DNA from: Thamnidium elegans
Lineage: Eukaryota; Mucoromycota; Mucoromycetes; Mucorales; Mucoraceae
DNA length: 64,000 bases
Reading direction: 5' to 3'
NCBI GenBank assembly: GCA_025201345.1
Contig: JAIXMG010000025.1
Coordinates: 493,361-557,360 of the forward strand
A model generated the notes under the pieces. It saw nothing but the letters and a program-made list of their open reading frames with translations. It made no database searches and was not told the origin of the DNA. The position numbers and the translations under genes are program-made. This document shows positions 31,146-42,711 of the stretch, one piece after another. Numbering within the stretch: the stretch's first letter is position 1; each line of letters begins with the position of its first letter.

Positions 31146-32693
31146 GGCTCTTCCGTCATTAGTTATTTGCGTCATAGGCTTAATTGTAGCAGGATGGATG
31201 ATGGATATATACCAGGTAAGTTTACTTTAATAAAGTAATAAAAAAAAAAGGAAATGCTAATATAAAAAAATGGGTAGCACTGGCAAGTATTTGAGAAAGT
31301 GACAGAATTATTTATTTTGGTACCTGTGCTGTTAAATTTAAAAGGAAATTTAGAAATGAATTTGGCAGCAAGATTTTCAACTTCTGCTAATATGGGCGAT
31401 CTAGATGTGCCCGAAACTAGAAATGCGTTGGTCTGGGGTAACCTCGCTTTAATTCAAGTACAGGCATTGATTGCGGGTTCAATAGCCGGTATGTTTTCAG
31501 TGTTTTTGGGGGCTGTATTACATCCGGAATCAACCACGACTGTAGGTGAAAGTGTGTTGGTCATTGCTAGTTCTATGGTGTCAGCCACAGTATCTAGCTT
31601 GGTACTTGGTGTGTTTATGTGCATTTTAATTATATTGAGCAGAATTTTAAAGATTGATCCAGGTAGACTATACAAAATTTAAAAGACAAACACACAGAAA
31701 AGAAAACTAAAATATAAAATCGCAGACAATATTGCTTGCCCTATGGCTTCTTCGTTAGGTGATGTAGTAACGCTTGGTATATTGGCTGGATGTGCAAACT
31801 TGCTTTTAATCAATATTGGTAAACCAAAAAAAAAAAAAAAAAAGATAGTCATGGTGGTACTAATGCTTGCCTTTTATAGAAACACAATTAAGTACGTACT
31901 TACTTTTAGTCATGTTTGGTAGTATCCCATTTTTTGGTTTATCTGTTTGGAGAAATAAGCACGTTAAAGATTTATTGTTTTCTGGATGGACACCTATTAT
32001 TATCGCCATGTTAATTTCAAGCGGTGCAGGTCTTGTACTTGAAAGATATGTTGATCAATTTAAAGGATTAGCCATGTTGACACCTATATTATGTGGTACA
32101 TATATTATTTATCTATATTTTTTTAATGTGTATGTCAACTGACTCGTTTCTGTAATAGGTCTTGCTGGAAACTTGGGATCCATCTATGCTTCTAGAATTA
32201 GTACATGTCTTCACAAAGGTGTACAAGAACAATTTAAAAAGGTGGAAGTTATTTTGTTGTTAATGAATGTACCTATACAAGTATTATTCTTGTTAATTGT
32301 TTGGTTTTTGGATATTGGCCATTTGGATTTCACTTTTGCATTTGCCATTTCTTATTTTATTGTTGCTATGATTTGTGTAAGTATTAAATTCTCTCACGCA
32401 CTTTTAAGTATAATTCTAAAATCAATATATATTTAGACTTTCTTGGCTTTGAAAATGGGTAAATCCATGACTTTGACATTTTGGAAATATAAATATGATC
32501 CTGATAACTACGTTTTACCTTACCTGTAAGTTTACTGTATTATTACTTTTTTTGTTTTTGTTTCCATAGTAACACTTTTTCTTTTTTCTTTTTTGCTAGG
32601 ACGGCTATTATTGATGTTATTTGTACAAGTTTATTAGTTGTTGCTTTCGCATGGCTTAGTGCAAATGGTTATGCTGCTTTAGAAGATTTATAA
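30889..32693 (+). CDS. SLC41/MgtE-type divalent cation transporter
   Basis: About nine exons starting MPPNNYSLVEPDSIELL. A ~60-residue hydrophilic N-terminus precedes roughly ten hydrophobic helices. Diagnostic SLC41 blocks: FILVPVLLNLKGNLEMNLAA, ARFSTSANMGDLDVPETRNA, VWGNLALIQVQALIAG, MASSLGDVVTLGILAGCANL, and in the second half LTPILCGLAGNLGSIYASRI followed by STCLH. The duplicated L-x-G-N-L / GD-(L/V)-VTL pattern marks the two MgtE-like halves. Family members move Mg2+ (or exchange it with Na+) across plasma or organelle membranes. One donor lies after EQFK...ICVSI near 32378. Length (about 500 residues) is typical. Confidence 0.88.
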
Positions 32694-32816
32694 CCCTCAT
32701 CTTTTTTTTCTCACGCATCCCCCTTTTTTATTAATTTTTTTATTTATTTACTTGTTTACTTTTTTTTTTTTTTCTTTCTTTTTTATCTTTCTCTTTTCTC
32801 TTTTTAAAGAAAAAAG

Positions 32817-34206
32817 ATGCTTCGTTTTATCTCCATTCCAAATAAGTTTCAAATTAGACAAGTTCGGTTTATTGCATCAAAGGCAATTGAAAGACCACAT
32901 TCGCAAGCTTTTTATGATGATAAAATATCCACTGTAACATAATAAATAAAAATGTCTTTTTTTTTGAAAAAAAAAAAAAAAAAAAAAACTAATCTTATTT
33001 CGTAGTTTGCTAGTAAACCAGTGAAACCAGTTACTTTAAAGCAATTAGTTCGGTTCGGACAGCCACCATTGTCTAATGAAAGTTTACAAGCTTGTACGCA
33101 TTATGCACGGACAGAGTTACCAGTGCGTTTGGCTAGACGCGTAAGAGCTTTTCAAAGTTTACCTTTTATTGTTGGTACAAACCCTTATATCAAAGAAATT
33201 TATAGTCTATATTATGATTCGTTTGAATCGCTAGTCAAATATGCCTCTCCAAATGCTGCTGGTAATGATATAGAATTCACGGAAAAATTAAAGGATTTTG
33301 TTGAACGTCATAGTGATAATATTCCTACTTTGGCTCGAGGTAAATTATATATATTACTATCTAGTTATATTTATTAATATATATGACCAGGATTTTTGGA
33401 ATGTAAGCAGTATATGAATTCAGAAGACATGGCCAGATTTTTAGACGATATGATTCAGGCACGAATAGGTATCCGTCTTATCGCAGAACAAGCAATTGCA
33501 CTGATGCATCAAAAAGACAGTAAAACGGGCGGATATATTGGCATTATCGATACACAGATTAAACCTGACCAACTGATTAAACAGTGTGCAGACTTTGTTG
33601 GGGAATTATGTGAATTTAACTATGGTGAAAGTCCTGAAGTGATTATTGATGGTCATATCGATACCAAATTCACCTACGTACCTGTTCATTTAGAATATAT
33701 ATTAACCGAACTATTAAAGAATTCTTATCGTGCCACTGTAGAACATCATAAAAAGATGGGAAGAACAACTAGTTTACCTCCTATTCAAATCACTATCAGT
33801 CAAGGCTTAGAAGATATCTCTATTCGTATTCGTGATCAGGGAAACGGTATTAGTGATGATGATCTTCATAAAGTGTTCGAGTATTCTTATACAACTGTAT
33901 CAAAGGCTGCTGAGGATGCGGAAAATGATCCCTCCAATATCTTTAGAAATATTACCGAAATGGCAATGCAAAGTGGCGTAGGTGGTCCTTTAGCTGGTCT
34001 CGGGTAAATTTTGACTAAAAAAAATATATATTATATTTACTGACGAACATTTCTCTTATCTTAGTTTTGGTTTACCGTTAGCAAGAATGTATGCTCGTTA
34101 TTTCGGTGGTTCACTTACACTTGTCTCTATGTGGGGATTTGGGTGTGATGTATTTCTCAAATTACGACACATTGATGACTCTATGGCTGAAGGATTAGAA
34201 ATTTAA
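32817..34206 (+). CDS. Mitochondrial branched-chain/pyruvate dehydrogenase kinase
   Basis: Four exons: 32817-32937, about 33006-33340, about 33391-34004, and about 34065-34206. The N-terminus [20 protein letters not shown] is a basic, amphipathic mitochondrial presequence. The four-helix regulatory domain includes [20 protein letters not shown] and [15 protein letters not shown]; the HATPase core has the N-box [15 protein letters not shown]1 [12 protein letters not shown], and G2/G3 [20 protein letters not shown], ending LRHIDDS. It phosphorylates and inactivates mitochondrial 2-oxoacid dehydrogenase E1. The [18 protein letters not shown] and GIRLIAEQ blocks look closer to BCKDK than to PDK in my reading, not certain. 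Confidence 0.88.
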
Positions 34207-34753
34207 ATTATAATAAAAAAAAGAAATTTTCTTTTTTTTTTTATTTCGATAAATACTACTTGTACATTCCCTACTATATAAAAAAAAAACGGAATAAATT
34301 CAAGGCTTCACGTATTAAAAAGAATAAATAGGTTATCGAGATTAAGGTATAATGTATAGTCGGCATTACCGAAACCTATTTTTAAAAAAAGTAAGCATTA
34401 TCATTGTCAACGGAAAAAGAAAGGGCACAAAAAGTGTTTCTCTTTATGCACCAAAAACGCGGGTGTCACAAATAAATACCCTATTACCATTATTTTATCC
34501 GGCAGGTTATATATTTTTGACATAAGGCCGATTCTTGTGATTGACAGCATGTAATAAAAAGTCCAATGATCTTGATTTTGATACGTTTTAAGAATCACGA
34601 ATTTTTTCTGTATTTTTAATGCAGTACAAGTTCGAAATTCTTATTACTTGAGCCCTACTGTGCGTATATAAAACTATGTACCTGCCAAAAAAAATAAAAT
34701 AAGCACAATGTTTTTTTATGGGGACGATTTTTATTAGTTTATCAGAAATAAAT
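34207..34753. other. Intergenic, convergent genes
   Basis: 3' regions of the kinase and the first GDSL gene. AT-rich; a 63-codon minus frame at 34407-34598 has no support. Confidence 0.4.
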
Positions 34754-36251
34754 TTAATTAATATTGATTCTATCAGAATCAGTAGGACAATAAATAGTCT
34801 CTTCTGTGTTAAATAAAGGATGGATGGGTTTTTGAGACTGAGGTAAAAAAAGTTGGTTCCAGAATATCTTAGAGAGCCACGTATGACCTTTCAAGCTAGG
34901 ATGGAAGCAATCCAGAGTACTAGTAATGTTGTTAATTATTAATTCTTTTATAAATCTAATAATAATATACTTTACCTAAAAAACTCCATTGAAAATTTAG
35001 AAAATTCAAAATTACAGTGTTGATAAACTACGGCGAAACTATTGGATTTATTAGACTGATACTTTTTATAGATTTCAAGTAGCTTTTGATCATAACCTAT
35101 AGCAAATAAAAAAAGTTAAAGTTTATATCAACCGAATAAGTGGTTCTTAAACTTACCCTTTGAAAACTCTTTCATTTTGTTTAACCCTTCTGGGTTTGCT
35201 GCACATGAGCATCCAGTATCACCTGTCTCATCCTTTCTAGCAACGCAGTACTGACTATTTGTAGCAGTAAGCTCAAATAATTGCGATAGGTCAAACGAGC
35301 TGATTAAGTTGACAATTACTTTAGGAATACTGGATTGAATTTTATCGACGGCAGAATCAACATAGTTTCCGTACTTTTCGGGTGTCACTTTGTCCATGTA
35401 ACTGGTATTACAAGCCCCACACATATCGTTACTTCCAACTTGGATATTAATCATCTTCCAGTCATCCTCAAAGTCAATATGCTTTATACTCTTCATGGCT
35501 ATATATATGGTATATATTAATAAAGGAGAGTACTTTTGGTTTATTATTTAACTTACTTGAAATTAAATAGTCTAATTCGCCATCCAAGTTCATAGCAATA
35601 GCACCGCTAAGAGCACCATTCAAAACATCAATTCCAGGTTTATCTATTGTATTTTTTTTTTTATTTTTTTTTATTTTTTTTTTTGCATATGTTAGAATAT
35701 GTATATAATATCATAAATCGCTTTACTGGGCGTACGTGATTCGTTGCACTTGTCGGCTACGTAAATATATAAAAAAAAAGTAAGAGAGAATAGAAAGAGT
35801 ATATGTAAATCGCAATCTTACCAGTACATATTCCAGCCAACCGACTTCCAACAGAAGCACCAAAAACTTCAGGCTGGAAATAGTTAATGTAATTATACAT
35901 TGTACCAGCACCTCTGTCTCCTCCTATGGAGTAACTAAGCCCTCTATACTCAAGCTTGGACTTTTGTGAAGCGATAGAAAGAGGAACAGTTCTATCAAAA
36001 CCCATAATACCAAATCCTGCGGTAACACTATCGTATATTTTTATCAGAAAAGGGTTTCCCAAAAAAAAACTTTACCTGTCACCAAGAGCGCCAATAATTT
36101 TGATGTCGTCTACTCGAAGATCGTTAATGTTCACAGAAGGAGTACGACGAGAGAGAGCAGGACAGTCTTTTATGTCAGTTACATTTTTTGCAAGACTGAT
36201 AGATACTAATGTAAATAAGCTCAGTACGTTTAAGATAATCGACTTGACCAT
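34754..36251 (-). CDS. Secreted GDSL phospholipase B-like (copy 1)
   Basis: About seven exons from MVKSIILNVLSLFTLVSISL, a signal peptide, to the stop at 34756-34754. SGNH blocks: block I IGALGDSVTAGFGIMG (Ser created across the intron at about 36030-36076), block II SIGGDRG, block III IQVGSNDMCG (G-x-N-D), and block V STLDCFHPSLKGH (D-x-x-H). Cys pairs (CGACN, CARKDE, CSCAANPEG) suit an extracellular enzyme. Strongest likeness is to phospholipase B1-type GDSL esterases, hydrolysing acyl esters of phospholipids at the cell surface or outside. A close paralogue lies next to it at 37120-38612 in the same orientation: a tandem duplication. Confidence 0.85.
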
Positions 36252-37119
36252 AGTGAATAAATAAAGAGGAAAAAAATAAAAATATTATTCTATTTTTTAT
36301 ATACGTCCTTCGGATAACAGAAACATGATGATGAAACAAAATTATTATTGTAGATTTTATAAAAATATACTTTTATGCCATTAAAGAAAGTAAAGGAGCT
36401 CATGATATTTTTCTTTGTCTTAAAGATAATACGAAGGTTAAACCTTAAAAAAAATGAGGCTGCATGTGAAAAGAGAGAGAGAGAAAAAAAAAGGGTCCAT
36501 ATCGTCTGATAATTTTTTTTTAAGACTTTGTTCAGAAACCCGAAGTTGCATTTCTACCGATTTTATTATTACGGTTCAATATTACAGTTATAGAGTAACC
36601 GGGTATCTGGTACATGTATCGGCTGGAGTTTTAACTTAGGCTAATCACGTTCGTATATAATTTATAGAAATTGTAAATATTTTCAATGGCGTTATTAGGC
36701 GAGATATGTAAGGGGGAAGAAACATTGACTAATAGATTTATTTGAAATAGAGTTTTTTTTTCTTGCGTAGATTAAGATGGCTTTTTCTTGCGTTTTAAAT
36801 AGAATGAAGAGCCTCTGCCATTTGAAACTACCGAACAGATTTATTCTATTTTGGTATACATTATTAGCTGCTTACCTCGCTTCGTTCGGGGGCGTCGTCG
36901 CCTTTCGGACTTTCCTATAAGATCCCTCTTCGAGGGGATATAACAGTTAATATCGGACACCAGTTGAATGAGCCTCTTGAAAAAAAAAACTATCGGGCTT
37001 TCATCCCGTCGTTACACTTTAAAAAAAGACGTACTATAACGCTCTCATAGCACATACGCAATATTAGACAGTAAGCTTAGAAATTTATTTATACTATATT
37101 AGAAATAAAGAAGAATATT
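36252..37119. other. Intergenic with a GC-richer hairpin segment
   Basis: Between tandem GDSL genes. The segment 36872-37010 is markedly less AT-rich than its surroundings and can form short hairpins (CCCTC-TTC-GAGGG at about 36923-36936; CGGG...CCCG at about 36992-37009). No coding frame or RNA family recognised. Confidence 0.35.
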
Positions 37120-38020
37120 TTAGTAAGTTATAATTCTATCTGAATCAGAAGGACAATGGATTCTTTCGTTTTCATCAAATAGCAAAAGATTAGGTTTTTG
37201 CGATTGAGGCACAAAAAGCTGGTTCCAGATAACTTTGGAGGTCCATTGATGTCCTTTTAAACTAGGATGGAAACAGTCCAGGGTACTAAAGACTAGATGT
37301 AAGTATTTCTAAATAATTAATTAACAGCTTCTTTTTTTTTTTTTGCTACCTAAAGAACTCCATAGAAAATTTAGGAAGATCGTATCGGTTATGCTGATAG
37401 ACAACAGCAAAAGATTTAGAATTTAATTTTTTATATTTGTTAGAGATCTCTATCAGCTTCCTATCATATGCTACAATAATAATCATAATATTAGAATTTG
37501 TATATAATTCAGTGGTATTTTTTTTACCAATAGTCAGTTTCCTCATTTTATCTAAACCTTCTTGGGTCAAGGCACAGGCGCATCCGTTTCCGCTTCCATC
37601 ATTTCTTGCGACACAGTAATCTTCGTATTTGGCTGTGAGAGGAAAAACACCAGACACGTTGTAATTACCGATAAGATTAACGATTACTTTTGGAATAATG
37701 GCATGGATCTTATCCACAGCAGCTTCGACATATTCACCATATCGTTCTGGGGAAGCCCTATCTATAGAATTCTCTCTGCAAGAGTCGCACATATCATTAC
37801 TTCCAATTTGAATATTAATCATTTTCCAATCGTTTTCAAAATCAATGCTTCTCATATTTTTCATAGCTAAAAAAAAATTGTATCAGTTTGTATTCTTTTT
37901 TTAAATAAATTTATTTGCAGCTTACATTTGATTAAGTAATTTAATTCTTTATCCAAGTTCATGGCTGTAGCTGAAGTAAGAGCAGCATTTAACTGATCAT
38001 GATAAGCGTCATCTGTAGCC

Positions 38021-38051
<31 letters not shown>

Positions 38052-38612
38052 AGTGTCAAACAAATAAAAATAAATAAATAACTTACTTGAAGCAAAACAA
38101 TTGTCTCCTAAAAACAAGAATGTATTAGCCGGTATATAAATTTTGATCCAAAAAGTTACACTTTACCATTACATATTCCAACTACTCTTTGTCCGACAGA
38201 CGAACCCAATAAGTTTGGTTGATAGTATTTAATATAATTTGCAATCGTAAAAGCATCCTCGTCGCCGCCCGCACTATAACTCAATCCTCTATATTCTTGA
38301 ATGGCAGATAGTAAATTACTAAATATATCGGGGGATTTCTTAAATCCCTTTATACCTAAACCTGCGGAAACACTTTGATTTGATTTTTTATATTTTAGCT
38401 TAATGTTTTGTACTTGTATAAAAAAAAATTAAATACCTATCACCAAGAGCTCCAATGACTTTAATATCGTCCACTCGAAGGTCGTTGACATTTGTGGGAG
38501 GATTACGGGGAGTAAGCGTGGGGCATTTATCGATACTTGTAACATTTAATGCAACATTGAAAGTTGTAAGCGTAGTCAGAACTAACGAGAGTATAATAAT
38601 TGGTTTTAGCAT
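37120..38612 (-). CDS. Secreted GDSL phospholipase B-like (copy 2)
   Basis: Paralogue of the previous gene with the same block order and exon pattern. Signal peptide MLKPIIILSLVLTTLTTFNV; block I GALGD then VSAGLGIKGF across an intron near 38360-38440; block II YSAGGDEDA; block III IQIGSNDMCDSC; block V STLDCFHPSLKGH. It keeps all three catalytic positions. A 30+ base A-run lies in the intron near 38022-38049. Divergence from copy 1 (for example NVTSIDKCPTL versus NVTDIKDCPAL) is moderate, so the duplication is not recent. Stop at 37122-37120. Confidence 0.83.
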
Positions 38613-39583
38613 TGGAGATAGAATAAATATTTAAAAAAGTAAAAGAGGCCTCAACTATTTTTTTTGTTGCGTCTGCTTTCCTTCTTGATTTCATGCACTT
38701 TTCGGGTTTTTCGTAAATATACACGCCTCCTGTAATATCAACGAATAAGTAGTTCAGGGGTATTATTCTATATTTGATTTAGGAAGTATTAAATTAGTCG
38801 ACTGATAAACAAAGAATGTTTCGACATATAGACCAGTATGTTACTACACTAAAAATACTAATTTGAAAAAATAATTGTCGGTAATACCTTCAACTTGAAC
38901 AAAAAAAAATGTATGTATAAATATTGTTACACGAAAAATACTAGTTCTATTTCATCGTTTATTTTACTTTATTTTACTCTCTCTATTGGATTTGTGTTCA
39001 TATATTTATATCCTATTGTTTTATGGTGACTACTTTTTCTTCATATATGTCATTCTAGTTTATTTAGTCCCTAAAACTATAACTTTTTAAATTTAATATT
39101 TATGCTCATCGGTTTACCTCCTCCACTTTTTCTTTTTTTTTTTACAAAACCAAAAACTTTACTTTTTCTTCAATTTTTATTTTATAATAATTTTTACCAA
39201 CAATCCTTTTGGTTAGTTTTTATCAATTATTAACATTTTTTAAAGTTCCCTTTTCTAATTATTTTATTTTAAAATAGTTGTCCACATTACACTATATATT
39301 TAAAAATGACGTGGCGCTCATTATAAAAATTGGATATACTAAAAAAAAAAAACTCTCTGACTAATTCCTTTTTTGAACTTTACTTTATTGCCTCTGTTAG
39401 AATTTGTACGTGGTACTATTTGCTGATGGACCATCCATGAAGTGGATGCTCTGTAACGTTAGCCCTATTTTCTTATACTTTTGTTGTACTTACGTAGTAT
39501 ATTCAATGATACAAATTTATACATAACGTGCCATCAGGTTTTAATCTGGTAAATTTTTAATTTTTTTTCACTTTTTTTTGGAG
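38613..39583. other. AT-rich boundary between gene arm and transposon block
   Basis: No supported gene; short T-rich tracts only. It marks the edge of the region where mobile elements begin. Confidence 0.4.
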
Positions 39584-39709
39584 CGATAAACTTTTTTTTA
39601 CAAACTTTTATTAAGAGTCTAGAATAAGACTTTTCTTTATTGAACCTTTTGGAACAAATCTTTTGGCTCCAATTTGCTTTTTTAAAAACAAAAAAAAAAG
39701 TTTATCGCT
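39584..39709. mobile_element. MITE-like element with AGCGATAAAC terminal inverted repeats
   Basis: 126 bp. The left end AGCGATAAACTTTTTTT and the right end AAAAAAAGTTTATCGCT are perfect inverted repeats. A related copy lies at 49427-49554, sharing internal sequence such as CAAATCTT and TTTGCTTTTTTAA. No coding capacity. No clear target-site duplication seen; similarity between copies extends a dozen bases past the right repeat (TATCAAAGTCAAC), so the true end may lie beyond it. Confidence 0.6.
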
Positions 39710-40117
39710 ATCAAAGTCAACCTATATTTTTCACCTTCAAGCGGGGGTAATGTGGGATTTGACAAAATTACAACGTAAAATTAATGAAAAAAGACTTGGG
39801 GTATTTTTTACTAAAAATAAAATTGAAGAAAAACTCTCTAAAACTAAAATTACATTTCCTTTTTATATCTTGAATATCCTAATTGATTTTAAAGGGCTAT
39901 ATTTTCTAATAGGTTTAAATCATCTATACCCGATCCTATCTACTTTTGAATGATTGGTTTCTACTCGTATGAATTGACTCCCATCTTCCGTTTGATCCAT
40001 CATAACCGATTGGATAACGATATTGCTCCTAAATAATGATCCTGTTAACTCTTTGTTTACTGGATCATCTTATATTCAGGTTCATCGTTACATATATAAT
40101 TGGTTATGCGTGCATTT
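39710..40117. other. Left flank of retrotransposon E1
   Basis: AT-rich, no gene supported (a 96-codon frame at 39663-39953 overlaps the MITE end and has no features). It ends with CATTT (40113-40117), the 5' copy of the E1 target-site duplication. Confidence 0.45.
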
Positions 40118-40720
40118 TGTGGTAAAATCACACATAAAATAAAATATATAATAATCGATGAACCATCGATTATAAAGCATAATAAACCTTAGGTATCAAA
40201 ATGAACCTTATATATAAAAAAAGCGCAGGATCTAGAAATCAAGATCCTCAGGCTATAAAAATCACTAGATCAAATCTACGTGTAACGATCAATCACAATA
40301 GTGTGACCACTATTGCAAAAGACTATAAATAAGAAATCATAGTTAGCAATCCCTTTTACCGGGATTGATTTTTGCAATTAAAATAAGAAATAAACGTTAT
40401 TAGACATTTAAGAAGGATATCTATGATCCCTTAATCAATTATTTTCAATAAATATATCTTTTTATATTATCGGATATACTACATTTTTAAAATTAACATA
40501 TCGTCTTTATATTCTATAGATATAAATAAATCAGAATTATATATATAAAATAAATTATTTTATCACAAGAGCAAACCTTTTAGTTTTGGATAAAGATCAA
40601 CATTTTATTTATGATGTATTTTAAATAATGTTTTAATTTATAATATAAAAGGATATCCGTCTAATCTTATTCACCTGTTTTTATTAATTTTTCTGTGTTA
40701 AATCAAAGTATTTCTCCACA
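40118..40720 (+). repeat. E1 5' LTR, carrying a MITE
   Basis: Matches the 351-bp 3' LTR (48316-48666) except for a 253-bp insertion and a few substitutions (for example GCGCAGG versus GCACAGG). TATAAATA near 40323 is a plausible promoter element. The stretch TAATCTTA at 40662-40669 can pair with TAAGATTA at 40726-40733 just after the LTR. Confidence 0.9.
40411..40663. mobile_element. MITE nested in the E1 5' LTR
   Basis: 253 bp absent from the 3' LTR and from the other LTR copies, which read straight from ACATTTA to ATCTTATTC. Ends AGAAGGATATCTATGAT and (reverse complement of the right end) AGACGGATATCCTTTTAT form imperfect inverted repeats; a TA appears on both sides, consistent with Tc1/mariner-type duplication. 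Non-coding. Confidence 0.7.
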
Positions 40721-40771
40721 TTTTTTAAGATTATATAATAACCTTATTCAACAAACAAATAAACAAACAAA

Positions 40772-41740
40772 ATGGCTTCTACCTCTGGAAAAACCACCCC
40801 TGCTGCTAAGGCTACCGCTCCTAACTCTGTCACAGACAGCGATGGACCTGCCGGTAACTGGACTGAAATGGAGAAGAACCTTCCCGACGTTCCTCAGGAG
40901 GATATTGAGATGGCCGAAGCTGCTAGACCAGTAGTTACGAACCACAAGGTTGCTCCCAAGCTTTCTCGAAAGGAAGTTTTGGTGAAATTGCGTGCTGAAG
41001 TGGAAGCTTTAGATGATAAAATCCTTGAGATTTATTCTCGCGATGCTGATTCCGAAACGGATGAAAAGTTTTGTGTCGAGTTGGCAAGTAAAATTGCTAA
41101 CAAGCAAAAGGTTATTGAAACATTAACCTCGGTAGAGAACCTCAGTTCTCCTGTAACAGGAAAAGGAACTGCTGATTCGAAGTGGGCAACCACATCTACT
41201 GGAAATAAGGGTTTAACTTTGAGTCGAAACGATTTACCTTCTTTTCAACTTGTTGGTAAAAATTACCCTCAATTTAAAGGGAAGAAAAGTTACAAAGGTG
41301 TGGAAGAATTTATTTCTACATTTGAGGAAATTGTTGTATCTGCCAACCATGAGTTAGATGAGGTATGGGTTAAATATATCCCTATTACTTTCCCTGATGA
41401 GTTAAAGGCTTGGATGCGCAAGGAACTCTTCGTTTGTCAATCTTGGGCCGAAGCAAAAAAGGTTTTGGAAAAAAAATTTGGTAATGCTCAATTACGTATT
41501 CTGGCTACCAAGGAATTGATTGCCATGAAAATGTTATCAAATGAGACCATTTCTGATTTTGATAATCGCTTTGTTCAAGCTCTTGAGAACACTGATTATT
41601 CCATTGAGGACAAAATGATTGCAGATTTGTATTTCATTGCTTTACCAGCTCACTGGCAAACTCATGTCATGACTGTTATAGGCGCTCAGAAGAAGGATGA
41701 TGAGGTCTGGACAGCCTCTGAAATCGGGTCATTATGTATA
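40772..41740 (+). CDS. E1 gag, 5' part
   Basis: Starts ATG at 40772 after a CAAACAAA leader. Alanine/Pro/Glu-rich start, a coiled stretch, then a capsid-like retrotransposon gag region (YKGVEEFISTFEEIV, WMRKELFVCQSWAEAKKVL, NETISDFDNRFVQAL). The frame is cut at about 41740 by the Merlin element; the last residues of the open frame (to 41761) come from the insertion. The continuing part lies after 43692. The first ~60 residues recur at 50629-50808 in copy 2. Confidence 0.85.
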
Positions 41741-41757
41741 AAGGTCTCATATATTTT

Positions 41758-42681
41758 TTAAACCAATTTTTCTATCAAAGTTATAAAGTTATCAATCGAC
41801 GTTTTCTTTATGCTATTAAATGTGTATAAAGGAAAAACAAAATTACTATTAGATACTTTTTTATTATTATATATTTTAAAACTAATTTCTAAATTTTTCA
41901 TGAACCTTGATTTATTTTTATCATAAATTTCATAAATATCATTAATATAATTGTCATCAATTTGGCTATTACTGTATTTTATATATATATCATTAAATAA
42001 TTTTAATGTATTTCTATTATTTAGTTTTATGTTGTCAAATACACTATCTTGTTTATTCTTATGTATATTTAAATTTAGTTTACTTAGTTTATTTATAACT
42101 TTTAAATTTTCGTCGTCTTCATTTAATTTATTATACTTTTTTCTTTTTTTATTTGTATAAGTTTTGGGATAATTTTCATTACATAATTCTTCTCCCATTT
42201 CAACATCACTTAATGTATTTGACTCCTCATATAATTCATCTAATTCATCATCCAAAGTGTTGCTATTATCTAATTTATTTTTACATATATTACATATTTT
42301 ATTATACTCATCTTCGTCATAATTTTCACAATCTTTATTTTTACATATATCAGGACAAATACATCCATTTTCATTAATTTCAAATCCACAATCTTCGCAT
42401 ATATTATTATTATTATTATCGTCAATATTAAAATCTAATGTATTTTCTATATTTGTGTTCTTGCTAATATGATTATATTCTTCATCTTTGTTTTCTTTTG
42501 TTTCATAATATATTTCTCGGGAGCACTTATTCTCTATGGTTTCATTATTTTTATTTAAATTTTTATAGAATAAATTTTCTTTTTTTAATGTATTAACTCT
42601 TAATTCTAATTTTTTTATTTTTAGTATCAAATATAAATATTTTGATTTTTTAATATTAAAATATAAATTATCTTTATTCAT
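41758..42681 (-). CDS. Second Merlin-element protein, Asn/Asp-rich with Cys cluster
   Basis: 307 residues, 30 bp downstream of the transposase and in the same direction, ending just inside the transposon's left end. N-terminal Lys-rich coil (KSKYLYLILKIKKLELRV), then acidic Asn-rich sequence with a Cys cluster (CEDCGFEINENGCICPDICK, CENY, CNICKNKL) that could bind zinc, and a Lys/Asn-rich C-terminus. Not recognised. Being intact inside the transposon, it may be an accessory or regulatory factor (inference). Confidence 0.7.
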   Translation of the reverse strand: MNKDNLYFNIKKSKYLYLILKIKKLELRVNTLKKENLFYKNLNKNNETIENKCSREIYYETKENKDEEYNHISKNTNIENTLDFNIDDNNNNNICEDCGFEINENGCICPDICKNKDCENYDEDEYNKICNICKNKLDNSNTLDDELDELYEESNTLSDVEMGEELCNENYPKTYTNKKRKKYNKLNEDDENLKVINKLSKLNLNIHKNKQDSVFDNIKLNNRNTLKLFNDIYIKYSNSQIDDNYINDIYEIYDKNKSRFMKNLEISFKIYNNKKVSNSNFVFPLYTFNSIKKTSIDNFITLIEKLV

Positions 42682-42711
42682 TTATTTTTTTATTATACGT
42701 AAATTCAATTT

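Noticed and set aside
34407..34598. 63-codon minus frame between kinase and GDSL gene
   Set aside because: No leader, no homology pattern, within converging 3' regions.
39663..39953. 96-codon frame near the MITE
   Set aside because: It starts within the MITE, has no domain and biased AT-driven composition.
41741..41761. C-terminus of E1 gag at 41761
   Set aside because: The last codons come from the Merlin transposon end; the gag frame is interrupted, not terminated.
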